Shown in pieces: positions 1 through 11,760 of a stretch of DNA of 64,000 bases (its first letter is position 1; each line of letters starts with the position of its first letter). A program made the position numbers and the translations under genes. This DNA comes from Ascaphus truei (lineage: Eukaryota > Chordata > Amphibia > Anura > Ascaphidae). The stretch lies in assembly GCA_036426205.1 (NCBI GenBank), contig CM071570.1, forward strand, positions 53,899,087 through 53,963,086, in the 5' to 3' direction. A model generated the notes under the pieces. It worked only from the letters and a program-made list of their open reading frames with translations. It was not told where the DNA came from and did not search any database.

Positions 1-1160
1 TGCTCGTGGAATAAAAGTTCACTATCCCATGCACACATGATATCCAAACTCTTATTTAGTTCCTGTTTACATGACCAATCAGCCTTTCTGAAAGCAGAGT
101 GACTGCACTTCCGGAGTCAACCAGAGCAGTGGTATCCTAGCCATTTTTTTTAATAGTCCTGATAAATCAGTGTGATGTTTCAACCGCTCCCACAAGGTTA
201 ATCAAACTGCAATCAATTATGGGAATGCCCATGTTGCATTGAATAGGCTCCGGTTTGTTGGGGCATTGAGCAGCTAGGTGGCTCAACTCTCCACAATTGT
301 AATTCTTGAGGGATACCCGAGTTCTTTTCACTTGATTATGGTTATTACAGTAGGTCTTTCCTTGATTGGTTTGCCCATTATCCCTCCCCATTAAAGCCCA
401 GCACTTTCATAGCACGGTCTTCACGACTGGATTAAGTCTCTTATTGTGGCCCCAGTCCTCATTCTGTGTCTTTAATGGCCTGGTGTAATATTACCAGCAC
501 TATAAAGTTGCTATAAGAGTCAGGAGCATTTTGTCCAACCTATTCACGTAAGAGTAGAGGTAAAGCTCATAGAAATCGATCCAATTCGAGTAGCTCTATA
601 ATTTTGGCAGGACTGTTGATTTCTGGCCTTGGCCACTTCTGTGCCAAATGAATCAGCTAGAACATTTGGGAATGTGGAGTCTTGCCCTCCCAGTACTTCC
701 ATGCGTGCAACCTGTGCATGGATTGCTGCAGTTACTCTGGCGAGAATTTACAACTTCAGACGAGGATACTCCGCAGCATCTTCTAAATCAAGTTTGCGGT
801 AGGCATTTTAGCTTCACTGCACAAAAAAAGGCTTGAGTGTACCAGCCTATTGCCCCTGAGGCCAAGCCTGCCAAGTAGTGATTCTCTCGAATGCTAGAAG
901 GTAAGCCTTAACATCTACCTCTGTCAGTCATTTTTTGTCAAAAATAATTGGCCCTGATCACATGACATTCCTCCATGCTATTCTTGCCCACAATACTTGG
1001 TCTTTAAAGAATCTCTCCCACTCTCTTAACCACTTCCAGTAACATGGCTCTGTCCTGTGTAGCCTGGCTTAACAACAACTGGTTAGTTTCTTGTTGCCGT
1101 GCAGTACTGGGCACCAGGACCTTCACCAAGTTCTGCATCATCCCACCACTGCCACCATAT
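1..1160 (-). pseudogene. Ty3/gypsy-like gag-protease remnant
   Basis: Read on the minus strand, this is the 5' internal part of an LTR retrotransposon. A Gag start lies at 1141 (MMQNLVKVLVPS..., rich in Q and L, ending at a stop near 1005). A zinc-knuckle-like stretch (NCGELSHLAAQCPN) lies at about 270-310; the first cysteine of the usual C-x2-C-x4-H-x4-C is replaced by Asn. A protease active-site motif (ALVDSGSAVTLL) lies at about 75-120. The order Gag, knuckle, protease is that of Ty3/gypsy elements, but stops and frame changes separate the pieces, so it is not functional. It runs off the left edge of the window, where RT would be expected. Confidence 0.75.
167..391 (-). pseudogene. Gag C-terminal fragment with degenerate zinc knuckle
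   Basis: This 74-codon open stretch is the longest intact piece of the gypsy remnant. It carries a nucleic-acid-binding CCHC-like knuckle near its centre, with CGELSH and AAQC spaced as in retroviral-type nucleocapsids. The first Cys is missing, so zinc binding is probably lost. The basic, Asn/Gln-rich segment before the knuckle fits a Gag C-terminus. It is part of the larger remnant and not an independent gene. Confidence 0.6.
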
Positions 1161-1510
1161 GTGATAAAGCACCCTGCATGTCTGTGCTCTGAACCTGGTG
1201 CTACTTTAGAAGTAGCATCTCTTCAATCTAGTTGGTAGGCTTTTAGCCAATTTGGGAGATCAAAGTGGTGTCCTCTGTGATAGTCAGAGCAAATCAATAC
1301 AGTATTTTGCGAAAACACACAAACAAATTCCATCTGTCTGTAATATTCTACACTAACAGGTCAAACTTTAAGTATATATCTATTAAGATTGCCCTTCCCT
1401 TTTCAAGGGATTTAATCCCTAGGCTCTAGGATGCCATGCCCAAGGGGATATACACTTTATAAAGCCACACTCCTCCCTGTTCAGTTAACGTGCAGATGCA
1501 GTGGGCTTCT
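1161..1510 (-). mobile_element. Probable 5' LTR region of the gypsy remnant
   Basis: Just upstream of the Gag start the minus strand reads TGGTGGCAGTGGTGGGAT (1140-1157), a typical leader/primer-binding region of vertebrate gypsy elements. Further upstream a TATA-like GGCTTTATAAAG lies at about 1454-1466, as expected for an LTR promoter. I could not fix the LTR ends or a target duplication, so the boundaries are approximate. Confidence 0.35.
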
Positions 1511-2790
1511 TTGTTCCTTTTGGTTGGATATAATGTAATATTCTGCACCAACATTGTCATGAAATCTATATTCTGTTATCTGCGAGAACATTGAAGCTTC
1601 TATATCTCTATATATGGGCAGTGACAAGAAATGTGCATGCAATTAATTTACTGAATAAAGTACGGTACTTGATGTTCGCTAATGTTCAGGATATTTAACC
1701 ATATGTTGGTCTCTTTAGTAAATGTAGCCATTGCTAATGTATGAAAATAATTCCTGGGATAACCAAAGCTCCAGTAAGAGGTAGCCTGATCCGGTGTTAA
1801 CTGCCATTGATCATTAATCCCAGTCCAGCTCTGATAACACGTATTGGAGCACAGTATATCCTCCCTCCCCCAATATTTGTTTAGCTATGTACACTGTGCA
1901 TGATATGATTCCATGTAAGGCAATTGTGCTCAGTTTCTTTTTATTTCGATTACATTTTATCTTTTTCTATTAAGAACAGAAAATATGAGTATACGTTTTG
2001 GGGTAAAACACCACATTTGAATTTATAATAAATTAATATGTTCTTTTTTTTTTTCATTTGTGGAGTCTTGAAACACAATTATGCAAAAAAAAAAGAAGAA
2101 GAAGAATATATATTGTACAGTACATAACACAAAAAGAAAGGGGAAAACAAACCCGATTTACATTGAAAATGTTATGATACATCATGAAAGAATTGGCAAA
2201 GCAATGCAATACAGCCATCTAGTGGCTGTTGGAGAAATGCATCTTGTTTGTGAGTTTTGATGAATGTGTGTGTATACTGTACATAACAAGGTTTGGTCTG
2301 ACTTTATATAGCAGTAAAAGCATTTATGCCAATGTCATATCCATATAAATCAGCATGCATGGAATCAACAAACCTGAGAATGCAGCTGTGAATGACCAGT
2401 CTATTAAGATTTCTTCCTCTGTCAGATAGGTTAAGAGAACGTTTGCAGATAGTGTGTTAGGACTTGCAAAAGCTGGAACCTTCTTCTGCAATTCCTTGCA
2501 GATTCCCCAGGTCTCCTCAATGAACCTCTGCTGTGCAGAACCTACTCCCTACTGTGGCAGGATTCCTTTTTAGTGTTGTGCCTGAAGGGCCCCTATACTG
2601 GGAGACTTGCCCTAACTTAAAAAAACAAGAAAAGTTGCTTACCCTTTTAAAGGGCTAGGAGCCCCGAGATCCCTTCAGTGATGGTCACATTATGATCTGA
2701 GGTAAATATCCAGGTGCCAAACATTTATAACATTTTCCCCACCCCTATAGCTAGGCAGGAAAAGAGAAGGCTTACCTAACTGAGGTCACG
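1511..2790. other. Unannotated AT-rich stretch
   Basis: No gene or recognisable transposon was seen. It contains short A/T runs (about 2041-2055 and 2082-2112, the latter with an AAG/AT-rich stretch) but no long reading frame with plausible codon use. Confidence 0.5.
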
Positions 2791-3062
2791 TCCATGGTGG
2801 GTGCGTGCTCGTGGCTTCTCGCGTGCCTCTAGCTGGAGCGATGTGCTTTCTAGGTGGACGCAATGAGGGGACGTTTCATGCTGTGTGGCCATGACGTCAC
2901 GGAGCTGGTTCGCCCTCATTGGGCGACCCGCTCACATGACCCAGCCGTCGCGCGACAGAAACAAAGGTATTTGTTTCCTCGTGCATCGTTTCTCGTCGCG
3001 CGCTCTAAGAACAGCCTCATAGAGCGCTGCATTTTGTACGAACGATCGTGGTAACCAGGCGC
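2790..3062. mobile_element. GC-rich MITE-like repeat sharing a 35-bp block with 41.4 kb
   Basis: This GC-rich island in AT-rich DNA contains a TGACGTCA palindrome at 2892-2899. Bases 2892-2926 are identical over 35 bp to 41434-41468, which lies inside a well-bounded MITE with TTA duplications, and similar in reverse to about 48025-48065. It is therefore a dispersed repeat, probably a non-autonomous Harbinger-like element whose own ends are worn. The 66-codon open frame inside it (2854-3054) is incidental. Confidence 0.5.
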
Positions 3063-3355
3063 CTAAGTCATCTCCTACAGGGTAGACCCAATCACAATCC
3101 TATGTGACATGCAACATGAAATAAGTTACTTCACATTAGTTACTTAGAATTGGTTATTTAACATTAGCTACAGTGTACATGAACTAGGATTTAACCCCTT
3201 AACTCTCTGTAGTGACCAGGACTCACTCAGAAAATTCTAGCATACCCAAAGGGTGCTACATATAAATTTCTCACTCACCGCCCCACACCTCTGGAATTTC
3301 CTTCGCCTTAAGAGAATGTAGATTGCGAGACCCCGCCCACTATGCCCACAGTTGT

Positions 3356-3450
3356 CTTCTCCTCTGATCTCCTGTCCCTTTCCCTGTCCCTCTCCCTGTC
3401 CCTGTCGTGTCTGCGTGCCTGTCCCTGTCACTGTCCCTGGCTCTGTCCCT
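3356..3450. repeat. CCCTGT-type simple repeat
   Basis: This is an imperfect tandem run of CCCTGTCC units. It creates open frames on both strands (Arg/Gly/Asp-rich on minus, Pro/Val/Cys-rich on plus) that should not be taken as genes. Confidence 0.8.
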
Positions 3451-4490
3451 CCCTTGCCCTATGTCATTCTCTTCATCAGCAAGACACTCGTGCAAAAGAA
3501 TGTTCCTCCGTCTCCTAAACAAGCGCAACATTTTGAAATCTGTAGCTTTGAATGAGCAGGTAATGGCCATCCTTTAAATAGCTATGTGATGATGTCAGGT
3601 GAGTTTGTAAAATGCAAGGTGTTACATTAACATATTAAAGTACTTGCCTCCCAAGCTGTATCCATTTGATCTAAGAAGTATTATTTATGTGTATTCAGCA
3701 GCCAATCCTGATATTTCACAATGATGTAACGTGAAGCTTTGTACAAGCATTCATTGTAAATGATTAGTGTAATGTGTAATGCATGTAGCACTTCTGAACG
3801 CAACACTCAGTCATGTAATTATGCTAAAAGCATGAGATTGACGTAGAAAAAGTTTGCAGGCAAGTTTGTCTAATTTGCCATGTTAGTGTCACATGTTCAC
3901 AACAATTAATTCTCGTGTGCATATGCATACATTTATGGCATCAGGATAGTTGCTATTGAATCAGTTTGAAACGTGTAACAATGAGTAACTATTGTAGATG
4001 TGTGTATAAGTTAGCATGAATTGCTTGTAATGCAACGTTTACAATGTAAACATGCAATGTGATTGACTGTCCAATAGCAGACGTCATTAAAAAAGGGAGG
4101 ACACAAAGTACATGTAAACATGAGAAGAAAGATGTACATGAACGTTTGATGATGCGTTACACATTACAAGCATTGTCTAATGTAAAGCAACATGAATATA
4201 CGGTGGATGTGTTAGATGTGTGACATGGGTAACATCATATAATAAATTGTCGCACAGGTCAGTAACATGTATGATATGATGTGATGTTCTCCTTTAAGAG
4301 TTGAGTATAGGTTTTTCCCTTGACACATCATCACATGATGAGTAATGTGACACGCTAATGACGAAAACATATAAAAGTACAATGTTATGCAAATAATAAA
4401 CGTCAGGTGTGACACAATGCAGTGAATGCCCCCCACACTGTAATGCTAAACACATTTGTATTGTGAGAAATAGAACGTAACCAGTACTAT
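3451..4490. other. Unannotated stretch, no gene seen
   Basis: This is AT-rich sequence with many short ATG/TGTA-rich motifs. I saw no splice-bounded exon and no recognisable repeat family. Confidence 0.5.
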
Positions 4491-4539
4491 AATGTTATAC
4501 TTCCCCGCTCCATTGACTCCATTGATGTACAGAAGAGTT

Positions 4540-4876
4540 TTTTTTTTCTAAGTGCCGTTCCGGCAGCCTTAGCGATCGTTCTCCCCTCCAACTTGCCAAC
4601 TTTAGTTGGCGGGACAAATTGGCCATGAAGTCTCAATTTCTTAGTGCCGATCAGCCCCGATAAGCTGATTTTGCTACTTGAATACAGCCGAATAAAAAAA
4701 GTGGCGATAAGTGCCGAAAACCGGCTTATCGGCAGGCGACTGGCCATAACACAATTATCGGATACGAAACCTGGCGAAATCAAGCAATTATCGGCGCTTA
4801 CTGAATCTCAAACCCAATTTTGGCGGGAAAATGGCGAAAAAAACCCTTATCAACGCTTACTGCATGAGGCCCTTAG
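4540..4876 (+). mobile_element. Truncated Harbinger-type MITE (same family as 7786-8569)
   Basis: The right end (about 4858-4876, ...GCTTACTGCATGAGGCCC) matches the terminal repeat of the complete copy at 7786-8569 and is followed by TTAG. Internal blocks are also shared, for example TTGCCAACTTTAGTTGGCGG at 4594-4613 versus about 8300-8319. The left terminal repeat is absent, so the copy is 5'-truncated. Confidence 0.7.
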
Positions 4877-4879
4877 TGT

Positions 4880-5570
4880 GAAGAGATCTAAATGTAAGAA
4901 AAATATTGAATGTATGCAATTTTTGTTTTTCAGGTTTTTTTATTGTATTTTTTAATTTTTATTTTTTTTGCTTGCCCATTGACTGCTAATGTATTTATAT
5001 GTGCCCCTTTAGGGTATACATAAATTCAGTTACAGGCAATGCATTTTTTGGCAAATGGTTGTTTTTAATTAATTGTTATGTTTTGTATTTCTGTTTATTG
5101 TTTAGAGTTAATTGTTATGTATTTGTAGGGCTTGTTTTTATTTAATGTTTTGATTGTTTAGGCGTTTGATTTCTTTTATCGTTATTTCTTTTATTCTTCT
5201 GGTGTTTAGGCTTTTCATTTCTTTTATTCTTCTGGTGTTTTAGGTGTTTGATTTCTTTTATTGTTCTGTTGTTTAGGTTTAATTTATTTTATTGTTCTGG
5301 TGTTTAGGTGTTAGATTTCTTTTATTCTTCTGGAGTTTAGGGGCTTGATTTATTTTATTGTTCTGGTGTTTAGGTTCTTGGGTATTTTTTATTGTTGTGT
5401 CTTTTTGGTACTGTTGTTTTTTTTAGGTTGCCGATTGACTGCTATAGTGGCTTCTAATGCCCATATTATATGGGCATAATGTACCACTGTGCCAATCTAT
5501 CAAAGGGGAGAGGGTGGGGATAGTTGCCCCAGGGTGGGAGGTTAGGCCGCCCGGGTGGGTAGCAGGGGAG
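4880..5570. other. T-rich stretch with degenerate tandem character
   Basis: From about 5140 to 5400 there are repeated motifs of the type TTATTGTTCTGGTGTTTAGG at roughly 45-bp spacing, an old T-rich tandem repeat. No gene was seen. Confidence 0.5.
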
Positions 5571-5572
5571 GG

Positions 5573-5630
5573 AGGTTAACCCCTTAATTACTTTAGTGGT
5601 TACTAACCACTAAAGTGATTAAAGGGTTAT
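5573..5630. repeat. Palindrome with ACTTTAGTGGT arms
   Basis: The sequence reads TTAACCCCTTAATTACTTTA, then GTGGTTACTAACCAC, then the complement of the first part. It is a long imperfect hairpin resembling the one at 7951-8006 inside the complete MITE. It probably marks a relative of that family. Confidence 0.6.
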
Positions 5631-5879
5631 GGGCCATTAGATTTAATTTGTTATTGTTGTGTTCCTGCCAACGGAGGACATGGACATGGAGGATGGTGAT
5701 GAGGATGGCCTTCATCCTGGCAGGGGTAAGTGAAAGTTTTATTTACTTTATGCTAGCTAGATAATGTTTTATTTTGAATAGGTAAATGCACTATTAATCA
5801 TTTCTGGATAATAGTAATTTTTACCATTATGGACCCTATCCTATGCCTGCCTCACATGGAACTCTCTGCTGCACAGGTG

Positions 5880-6085
5880 GGTCACCAACACAGTCAGTCA
5901 CCAGTCAGTCACCCTCCCACGTCAGTCACCCACCCATCCAGGTCAGTCACCCAGTCACCCAGGTCAGTCAGTCACCCAGGTCAGTCACCCACCCAGGTCA
6001 GTCAGTCCATCACCTACCCAAGTCAGTCAAGGTCGGTCAGTCAGTCACCCACCCACCCAGGTCAGTCACCCACACACACTGTCAC
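5880..6085. repeat. GTCAGTCACCCA minisatellite
   Basis: This is a tandem array of variable units built from GTCAGTCACCC and ACCCAG. It opens Ser/His/Pro/Gln-rich frames of 108 and 133 codons on the plus strand, which are by-products of the repeat. Confidence 0.85.
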
Positions 6086-6200
6086 ACTATCACCCCCCCC
6101 ATACTGTCACCCACTGTCGCCCACTGTCACACACACAGCAACACAAACAAACGAGGAATTCACTGTTAGTATAAATATAGAAGTGCAAATAGCTAAAACA

Positions 6201-6399
6201 GGGTGTGTGTGTAGAGCACGCACGTTCTAAGTGAAACATCGTTGCGTTTTGTCACTGAAATTGTGTTTTGATTAAATTTGATTTAATTAAAATTGATTTA
6301 ATTAAAAACAGCACCATCACAAATACAATTTCTGCGACAAAACAGTTACAAAATACAAAGAAGTTTCACTTAAAATGCGCGTGCTCTGCACACACACCC
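6201..6399. mobile_element. Foldback (MITE-like) element
   Basis: The first ~70 bp (GGGTGTGTGTGTAGAGCACG...) is repeated in inverted orientation at the right end (...GTGCTCTGCACACACACCC), with about 80% identity by eye. The centre is AT-rich. No clear target duplication was seen, so the superfamily is unknown. Confidence 0.6.
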
Positions 6400-6401
6400 T
6401 T

Positions 6402-7130
6402 TTTTGTGCAGTGGGTATAGCTGGTTAGTGTTAGAGGGCACAGATAGGAAAGGGGTTCATGTGAACTAAGAAGTGGAGAATGAAGGAGAGATGGAGAAAT
6501 ATGAATGGATTTTAAGGAATGATGAGGCTAGAAAGTAAAAAAGTGTAGTTTGCAAAGAAGTGAGGACAGAACAAATATAAATAGTAGAGGAGGCATGGCA
6601 GTGGTATTAGTGATAGTTTAGTGTTGAGAGGTGCGTGAGGACTGGGCAGTGAAAATTAGATTAGGATAAGGATAAAGTAGAAGTTGTGAGAAATGTAATA
6701 TATGAGTGGTGGTGCTCTAGAGTGGAGAGAGCTGCGTCCTATGTCTGTAATATAAACTCTCCTCCGTTCCAGTGCAGTTCAAAATCAGAATCCAAGGCCA
6801 GTAGATGTACAGTTGCCCACTTCTTGTTTCACTCCCTGTTAAACTCCACATTGCATGCCACTTAAAAGGCAGGCCTCTTCAAAGATAGACTGCCTACCCC
6901 TGTAGTAGGCTGCTGCCCTAGTCTGTCCCTAGCTATATAGGTCTAAGAAGTCACCTGACTCAATTAAGTTCTGCTCAGACACAGCTCAATTAGTACATGC
7001 GAGGCACAGAAGACAAATGTTATTTGTAATCACACAGTTCTCATAACCAATTGCTAGCAGTTGAAATTAATAAAACTGTATATGCATGTAGTTACAAAGG
7101 AGGGAGAGGGAGAAGGTGGTGTGATACTGT
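6402..7130. other. Unannotated stretch, no gene seen
   Basis: No conserved coding frame, microsatellite or recognisable repeat end was seen here. Confidence 0.4.
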
Positions 7131-7200
7131 TTATTGGATCAACAAGTAGTTGAAATGCTACAAGCTTTCAAACCTCTCAGGGTCCTTTACCGGGTATGGC
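7120..7200 (-). mobile_element. Possible PLE terminus with a decayed hammerhead-like motif
   Basis: On the minus strand a stem GGACC/GGUUU (loop CUGAGA) is followed by GAAAGC, and then by a stretch whose complement on the plus strand reads TTATTGGATCAACAAGTAG. The arrangement resembles terminal sequences of Penelope-like elements. The first hammerhead box is decayed, so this is a weak call. Confidence 0.3.
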
Positions 7201-7780
7201 CAAAATACAGAAACACAATATAATATACAGTGTATGTAAGAGGGATATCTGGTTACAATGGATGTAGACAGGAAGTGTGAAATAAGATGAGGTAGAAACA
7301 GATAGTATGGGGTGGAAATTAACACCAGAGACATACTGTAGAAGACTATTATCTTTTGAAATGCAAAGGAAGTCTAGACATAAAGGAGACATGAGGGGGA
7401 GTGTGTGAAAAACAAGACAGAACTTTGATTGGAGCCCTTTCTCCAGGTAACCAGGGTCTCTTCAAGAAGGTGCTTGAAATCAGTGCCCTTTAGTCGCTCA
7501 GGGAGGACCTTTCCCAAGCACAATCTTTCCATGATGTGCTCAGCTTCCTCGCCTCTGCAGAGGACTCTTCGCTCAGGCTCCTCTTTCTATTTTACCAAGT
7601 TTTCTTAATTTAACCACTCGTTCACCAGTTTTTTCATGCGTTGGGCAATTTTTTCTTCCCTGAGCCTAGGGTGACCACCTGCATCGGATTCAGTATCCAT
7701 GATCACGGGTGGTTCAACCTGGGTGGAGTTTTTATCCACTCTGATTGACCACCATGGCGTCTAAGTTTGGTAGTTGGTAG
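7200..7780. other. Unannotated stretch, no gene seen
   Basis: No recognisable coding sequence or element ends were seen between the PLE-like motif and the MITE. Confidence 0.4.
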
Positions 7781-7785
7781 ACTAA

Positions 7786-8569
7786 GGGCCTCATGCAGTA
7801 AGCCCCGATACAAAATTTTCGGCACGAATTGCGAAAATGTATTTTTTGGGCGATTTGCCCTCGCAGTTTATTGTGGGTAGTGGGGGTGTGTGAAGGGGGC
7901 ATTAGCCCCAACGGTGGTTGTTTAGGGCTTGCGGGTGGGTAGCGGGAGGCCTTAACCCCTTCAGGACCGTAGCGGTATTAACCGCTACGGTCGTGAAGGG
8001 GTTAAGTGCCCCCGCATCCCCCCCGCAAGTCCTAAACTCACACCCAGGGCCAAATACCCCCCTCACCCATCCCCGCTACCCACAATAACGCTGGCACGGT
8101 GGGTTAACCCCTTCATTGCCTTAGCGGTTAGCCGCTAAGGTAATGAAGTGGCTTTTAAATGCCTTTTTCCTGCCTCGGATGCATGCCGGGGGGCTCCGGT
8201 GCGGGTATCAGCTCCGGAGACCCCCGGCATCAATCACAGGCAGGAAAAAGGGCTGATTTTTCCTAAGTGTCGCCCTTGCCGATGCTTCTCCTTCAGCAAG
8301 TTGCCAACTTTAGTTGGCGGGCTGGATTGGCCATAAAATCTCCAATCTGGCCTGCCGATCAGCACCAAAAAGCTGATCGGGGCTTACTGAATTCAGGCGG
8401 GGAAAAAAAGTCCCGATAAGTGGCTTATCGGCAGCCGGGTGGCGAAAAAAAAATTTTCGCAAGAAAAGTTGCCGATAATTCCCACTTATCGGGGCTTACT
8501 GAATCAGGAGGGCAAAAAACGGCTATAAAATGCCGAAAAAGCCTTATCGGGGCTTACTGCATGAGGCCC
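7786..8569. mobile_element. Complete Harbinger-type MITE, 784 bp, TAA target duplication
   Basis: The ends carry perfect inverted repeats of at least 24 bp (GGGCCTCATGCAGTAAGCCC...) flanked by TAA at 7783-7785 and 8570-8572. A 3-bp TAA/TTA duplication is characteristic of PIF/Harbinger elements. The interior has no transposase frame and is built of hairpins, the best at 7951-8006 with a second at about 8102-8150. It is therefore a non-autonomous element. A truncated sibling lies at 4540-4876. Confidence 0.85.
7951..8006. repeat. Hairpin with 26-bp arms inside the MITE
   Basis: Arms CTTAACCCCTTC...AGCGGT and their complement are separated by ATTA, with one mismatch in 26 bp. Such long hairpins are typical of frog MITEs and can be replication or assembly trouble spots. 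Confidence 0.85.
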
Positions 8570-8572
8570 TAA

Positions 8573-8830
8573 GGCCTGGGACATAGTACATACTTTGGTG
8601 CTGATGCTTGCTGCCGCTCACTCTACCAGGAGCTTTTTGCTGTCCTGGTAGAGGAGACAGCAAGCGCGCTTGGGAGGCGGGTATCACTGTGTGTGTGTGT
8701 GTGTGTCACTTTGAAGTGGTCTGTGTGTTTGTGTGTCACTGGGAAACGTGTGTGTGTGTGTGTGTGTGTGTGTTTTTTTTTTTTGCAGAGCAGGGGAAAG
8801 GTTACTGGCCACGAGCCAATATCCGATCGC
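8573..8830. repeat. Dispersed repeat with internal TG microsatellite (sibling at 13071)
   Basis: From GCCTGGGACATAGTA onward this matches 13071-13300, including AGACAGCAAGCGCGCTTGGG and the phrase CACTTTGAAGTGGTCTGTGT around the TG tracts. It is a mobile repeat carrying its own (TG)n, here at 8686-8771. The cysteine/valine-rich frames through the TG tract are not genes. Confidence 0.7.
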
Positions 8831-8879
8831 AGCTGGCGAGTTGGCGACCGGGTTTGTCGAGCACTGTATATATATATTT

Positions 8880-9260
8880 ATTTATTTACAGGTTTGAAGC
8901 AGGGGGTCTCCGGTGCTGAATCCCATTAATTTCCTCTCTCGGCACCCCCTCCTTCCAGAGATGTTTACCTCCATAGGGGGTGTTGGTAGCAGCTCTGGCT
9001 GGGCTCTGTGTGGCTATCGAAATGAAGGATATTAAGCACCCGCATCACGCGGGCCAATATTGGCTCATGTGACCGGGAGCTATAAACCTGCGAAGCTGCT
9101 ACCAGCACCCATTACAGAGGTAAGTCCCTCAGGAAGTAGGGGTGAGGGGGGTGGTCCCCGGGGCTGGAATGTACACGGATCAACTCCAGGGACCCCCTGC
9201 TTCCTACCTAGGGGGAATTATTATTATATATTTTTTTACGGCAAGGTCCTTTTAAACTAA
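8880..9260. repeat. Dispersed repeat beginning GAAGCAGGGGGTCTCCGG
   Basis: The phrase at about 8897 recurs at 32583 and, with one change, at about 54403, each followed by similar but diverged sequence. At 32.9 kb and 54.5 kb the family ends near TTAA-flanked AGCAGCAAT, suggesting a TTAA-type MITE. Ends in this copy are not clear. Confidence 0.45.
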
Positions 9261-9424
9261 AAAGGCCCAGAAACCTGCAGTAGAGGGTTTACATGGCAGC
9301 TTGCGCTGTTTATTCTATCTTGCTCCAGCCCACCAGGCAGCACGGAGCTGGTTTCCATGCAGACTTTAAAACGTTTTCTTACTTGGAGTCTCTGAGATAA
9401 AATTAGATAAATAATGTCACTTAA

Positions 9425-9899
9425 AGCTGCAGACCAAGCAATATCCTACATGTGGATTTTTTTTTTTAATCGGTTCTGTACGATTAGAAAATACTTGTAG
9501 CAGTTAAAAAAAAACAAAAAAACAATTCTGAATGACATTTTGTATGTATTATAATGTAACCAGCATTTGTTGTTTCTATAGCAACCATTTACAAAGTCAA
9601 ATCCCCTTCCCCTTCTGAAACAGGCTCTGGCACATCCCTTTTTGAGCCCTGCCCTCTCTCTAGCAGTGCACCAATTGTATCTAGTGACTGCCTGGTCACA
9701 TGATCTTCCGCACAGAACTTTGTCAGTCTAGCAGAAGAGGAGCAAAGATGCAGCCATTTAGTGAACCCCTGACCCGAATCTTCGCCAATCGATCACAGAA
9801 GAATTACTTATCACTGTGTGGATTGTATTGATGTACATATTAAAGGGGGAAAAAATTAAATGTAAAAAAAAATAAAAAACATCAGCCTGGACTGCTGCT
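9425..9899. mobile_element. TTAA-flanked MITE, copy A
   Basis: The element starts AGCTGCAGACCAAGC and ends with the near-complement GCCTGGACTGCTGCT. It is flanked by TTAA at 9421-9424 and 9900-9903, the target of piggyBac-type and Kolobok-type transposases. The whole length is homologous in inverted orientation to 42262-42924. It has no transposase frame. Confidence 0.75.
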
Positions 9900-10275
9900 T
9901 TAAGAGGATATTCCCTAAACTCTGATAACGACAAGTCACCGGCACTTAACACAGGATCACACATGCAGGGGGACATACACCTTTACATAAATCACTGTTC
10001 ATTTTGTTCTGCTTGGTGTCCGATTCCTTTCAATAAACAAATATATATTTAAGGTTAAACACGTTCGGCTGAGACTGGGAAAGCGTTTGCCTTCTTTTAG
10101 TTCTGGCGTTTGTGTGACGTCACTGTGGTTGCGAAAGTGACCTCCCCATTCTCATGCTAGCTCCTTTAAGTATGTGCGTGCCAAGGGTGAAGAAAACAGT
10201 TACAGGGGGCTTTTTTTTTACGGGCCACACTTAAAATAAAGACACTTTTTTCATTTCTATCAACAGCACAACATA

Positions 10276-10866
10276 CAGTCATGTGAAAAAGAAAGTACAC
10301 CCTCTTTGAATTCCATGGTTTTACATATCAGGACATAATAACAATTATCTGTTCCTTAGGAGGTCTAAAAATTAGGTAAATACAATCTCAGGTGAACAAC
10401 AACACATGACATATTACACCGTGTCATGATTTAACAAAAATAAAGCCAAAATGGAGAAACCATGTGTGAAAAACTAAGTACACCTTATGATTCAATAGCT
10501 TGTAGAACCACCTAAAGGTAATCGTTTTCTGTATGACTTTATCAGTCTCTCACATCGTTGTGGAGGAATTTTGTCCCACTCTTCTTTACAACGTTGCTTC
10601 AGTTCATTGAAGTTTGTGGGCATTTGTTTATGCACAGCTCTCTTAAGGTCCAGCCACAGCATTTCAATCGGGTTGAGGTCTGGACTTTGACTTTTTCAGC
10701 CATTCTGTTGTAGATTTGCTGGTGTGCTTGGGATCATTGCCCTGTTGCATGACCCAATTTCGGCCAAGCTTTAGCTGTCGGACAGATGGCCTCACGTTTG
10801 ACTCTAGAATACTTTGGTATACAGAGGAGTTCATGGTCGACTCAAAGACTGCAAGATTCCCATGGG
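10276..10866 (-). pseudogene. Tc1-like transposon fragment (copy 1)
   Basis: It begins with the terminal repeat CAGTCATGTGAAAAAGAAAG, preceded by TA, and follows the sequence of the copies at 23.6 kb and 28.1 kb for about 590 bp. It then stops abruptly at about 10866. Only the C-terminal part of the transposase (minus strand) is present, including the region of the last catalytic acid, and it is out of frame in places. The other half of the element is absent. Confidence 0.85.
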
Positions 10867-11014
10867 CTGCTGTATTAACCCTTTAACTGCCAGGGGGCTT
10901 TCAACGTTGTGCCGGGGCTTTGGCAACAATGGGTTAACTATGAAACTACTGTTGAAAGGTTGGGTAGTTAATTGCCTTACCTTACCTCAACTCCACCGTT
11001 TGCTGGGGAATTGA

Positions 11015-11554
<540 letters not shown>

Positions 11555-11639
11555 TAGTTCTTCATTATACAGTATAATTGGTTATACTTGTAGGCAGAAT
11601 ATCCACCTTTAAGTACAGCCACTTATATGGGTATGTTGA

Positions 11640-11745
11640 TGCTCTATGTATCTAAACCTTTATATAGTGCCACCCAAGTACATAGCGCTTTACAAATTAC
11701 GCGTGACATCATATTATAACACAATGGGAATAAGTGCTTCAGACA
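11640..11745. repeat. Old SINE/LINE-tail-like fragment
   Basis: TTATATAGTGCCACCCAAG and CATAGCGCTTTACAAATTA resemble the 3' tails of L2-mobilised repeats seen at 16.8, 17.2 and 59.2 kb in this window. Boundaries are unclear. Confidence 0.35.
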
Positions 11746-11760
11746 AAACAATAGGAAAGG

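Noticed and set aside
5829..6230. 133- and 108-codon plus-strand frames
   Set aside because: They arise from the GTCAGTCACCCA minisatellite.
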